From Thiomonas sp. (GTDB lineage: Bacteria > Pseudomonadota > Gammaproteobacteria > Burkholderiales > Burkholderiaceae_C): 7,134 bases of DNA. The notes under the pieces are model-generated. The model did no database searches. It was not told the origin of the DNA and saw nothing but the letters and a program-made list of their open reading frames with translations. Each line of letters opens with the position of its first letter. Position 1 is the first letter of the stretch. The stretch lies in assembly GCA_027451915.1 (NCBI GenBank), contig DAIDHU010000292.1, positions 1 to 7,134 of the forward strand. Reading direction: 5' to 3'. This document shows, piece after piece, positions 5,736 through 7,134 of this stretch. A program made the translations under genes and the position numbers.

Positions 5736-7134
5736 TCAGCGTGCCGCGGGCAGTTCCCAGCGGCCGTCCACCAGGCGGCGCAGCCCCAGCGGATTGGCCT
5801 CGCGCAGGGCCTCGGGCAGCAGCGGGTCGGGGCAGTCCTGGTAGCACACGGGGCGCAGGAAGCGCTCGATGGCCAGGGTGCCCACCGAGGTGCTGCCGGG
5901 CGCGGTGGTGGCGGGCCAGGGCCCGCCGTGCACCATGGCGTGGCAGACCTCGACCCCGGTGGGAAAGGCATTGAACAGCAATCGTCCCACGCGGCCCTCG
6001 AGCGCCGAGATCAGGGCCGTGTGCCGGCCCAGCTCGGCGGGCTCGGCGTGCACGGTGGCGGTGAGCTGGCCGGCCAGGGCGCGCGCCAGCTCGGGCATGC
6101 GCGCCGGGTCGTCGACTTCGACGATCAGGCCGGTGGGTCCGAACACCTCCTCGGCCAGCTGGGGCTGGGCCAGGAAGTCCCGCGCGCCGACCCGGAACAC
6201 ATGCGGAGCGACGCGTTCGGCGTCGTCGCTGCCCTCGGCCGCCAGGCGAACTCCGCGTCCCTCGGCCACGCGGCGGGTCCCGGCGCGGTAACCGGCCAGG
6301 ATGCCGGCGCCCAGCATGGCCTGCGCGCCCTGCTGGCGCGCCGCCTCGGCCAGGGCCGTGCAAAAGGCCTCCAGGCTCGCTCCGCGCGGCGCGAACACCA
6401 GCCCGGGGTTGGTGCAGAACTGGCCGGCGCCCAGGCTGAGCGAGCCGAGGTAGCCGCGTGCCAGCGCAGCGGGATCGCGTGCCAGCGCCTCGGGGAGCAG
6501 GAACATGGGGTTGACGCTGCCCATTTCCGCGTACACGGGGATGGGCTCGGAGCGCGCCTGCGCGGCGCGCGCCAGCGCGGTGCCTCCGGCGAAGGAACCG
6601 GTGAACGCCACGGCGGCGATGCAGGGATGCTCGACCAGCATGCGTCCCACGTCATGGCCGGCGCCGTGGACCATGGAGAACACGCCCTGCGGCATGCCGC
6701 AGGCTTGGACGGCGCGGCGAATCGCGTCGGCGGCCAGGTCCGAGGTGAGCGGGTGCCCGGGATGCGCTTTGATCACCACCGGGCAGCCGGCCGCCAGGGC
6801 CGAGGCGGTATCGCCACCCGCGACCGAGAAGGCCAGTGGAAAGTTGCTGGCTCCGAACACCGCGACCGGGCCCAGGGGCACGCGATACTGGCGCAGGTCC
6901 GGGCGCGGCGGGCTGCGCCGCGCATCGGCGTGGTCGATGCGCACGCCGAGGTAGTCGCCCGCGCGCACGACCTCGGCGAACAGGCGCAGCTGTCCGGTGG
7001 TGCGCGCCAGTTCGCCACGCGCACGCGCCTCGGGCAGGGAGGTCTCGCGCGGCACGCTGCGGGCGAAGCCTTCGGCCTCGGCTTCGAGCTCTGCGGCCAC
7101 GCGTTCCAGGAAGGCGGCGCGCGCCGGCGCCGGC
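5736..7134 (-). CDS. Alpha-ketoglutarate semialdehyde dehydrogenase, 5' end outside window
   Basis: An aldehyde dehydrogenase that would oxidise 2,5-dioxopentanoate to 2-oxoglutarate (EC 1.2.1.26), the last step of the non-phosphorylative pentose route. About 465 residues are visible, and the family is usually near 525, so roughly 60 N-terminal residues are missing. The GTG at 7100 is not the start: the frame continues in to the edge and reads PAPARAAFLERVAAELEA, typical internal ALDH sequence. The nucleophile is the Cys of GQFCTNPG (codon 6414-6416) and the general base is the Glu of YAEMGSVNP (codon 6525-6527). GASNFPLAFS, VIKAHPGHP and FTGSFAGG form the cofactor site, and EVFGP and FNAFPTGVEV are also present. 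These variants match the KGSADH group and not betaine or succinate-semialdehyde dehydrogenases. It is the first visible gene of the minus-strand run. The promoter is outside the window. Confidence 0.85.
   Translation of the reverse strand, partial: PAPARAAFLERVAAELEAEAEGFARSVPRETSLPEARARGELARTTGQLRLFAEVVRAGDYLGVRIDHADARRSPPRPDLRQYRVPLGPVAVFGASNFPLAFSVAGGDTASALAAGCPVVIKAHPGHPLTSDLAADAIRRAVQACGMPQGVFSMVHGAGHDVGRMLVEHPCIAAVAFTGSFAGGTALARAAQARSEPIPVYAEMGSVNPMFLLPEALARDPAALARGYLGSLSLGAGQFCTNPGLVFAPRGASLEAFCTALAEAARQQGAQAMLGAGILAGYRAGTRRVAEGRGVRLAAEGSDDAERVAPHVFRVGARDFLAQPQLAEEVFGPTGLIVEVDDPARMPELARALAGQLTATVHAEPAELGRHTALISALEGRVGRLLFNAFPTGVEVCHAMVHGGPWPATTAPGSTSVGTLAIERFLRPVCYQDCPDPLLPEALREANPLGLRRLVDGRWELPAAR

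Noticed and set aside
5699..5971. Possible 91-residue N-terminal extension of the SDR
   Set aside because: It would overlap the end of the semialdehyde dehydrogenase in another frame, has a Pro/Cys/Arg-rich composition, and ignores the good ribosome binding site before 5698.
5003..5974. A 323-codon plus-strand open frame opposite the SDR gene
   Set aside because: No motifs, and it is opposite a well-supported SDR. Its translation is typical of antisense GC-rich DNA.

Overview
The window is GC-rich proteobacterial DNA. Its gene content and codon style suggest a soil or water betaproteobacterium (Burkholderiales-like), but no rRNA or marker gene is present to prove this. It holds four complete genes and one gene cut by the right edge. 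Coding density is high and there are no RNA genes or CRISPR arrays.

Left part (1-198): a probable end of an IS21-family insertion sequence, with two 21-bp repeats in tandem at 24-bp spacing, lies about 70 bp before the first gene. Middle left (199-2283, +): a soluble PAS-PAS-GGDEF-EAL cyclic-di-GMP protein. Its GGDEF site and RxxD inhibitory site are intact, but its EAL domain has lost several active-site residues, so a cyclase or sensor role is more likely than a phosphodiesterase role. Middle (2411-3874, +): a solitary AAA_14/DUF4143 ATPase. It is driven by an AT-rich promoter with a 7-bp-arm palindrome over the -35 box and is apparently read as a leaderless mRNA.

Right part (3910-7134, -): three co-directional genes with short gaps (37 and 43 bp) and good ribosome binding sites. 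In transcription order they are an alpha-ketoglutarate semialdehyde dehydrogenase (5' end outside the window), a XylB-like NAD-dependent aldose 1-dehydrogenase, and an L-2-keto-3-deoxyarabonate dehydratase of the DHDPS/NAL superfamily. Together they supply the first, fourth and fifth steps of the non-phosphorylative (Weimberg-type) route from L-arabinose to 2-oxoglutarate. The lactonase, the aldonate dehydratase and a transporter are not in view and may lie beyond position 7134.

The most unusual structural signal is a 27-bp direct repeat (26/27 identical) on either side of the ATPase gene. The right copy is inside the 3' end of the dehydratase gene. The left copy lies just after the GGDEF-EAL stop codon and still translates, on the same strand and in the same frame, to the dehydratase C-terminal motif. 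The ATPase cassette therefore seems to sit between an intact dehydratase 3' end and the decayed remnant of a second one.
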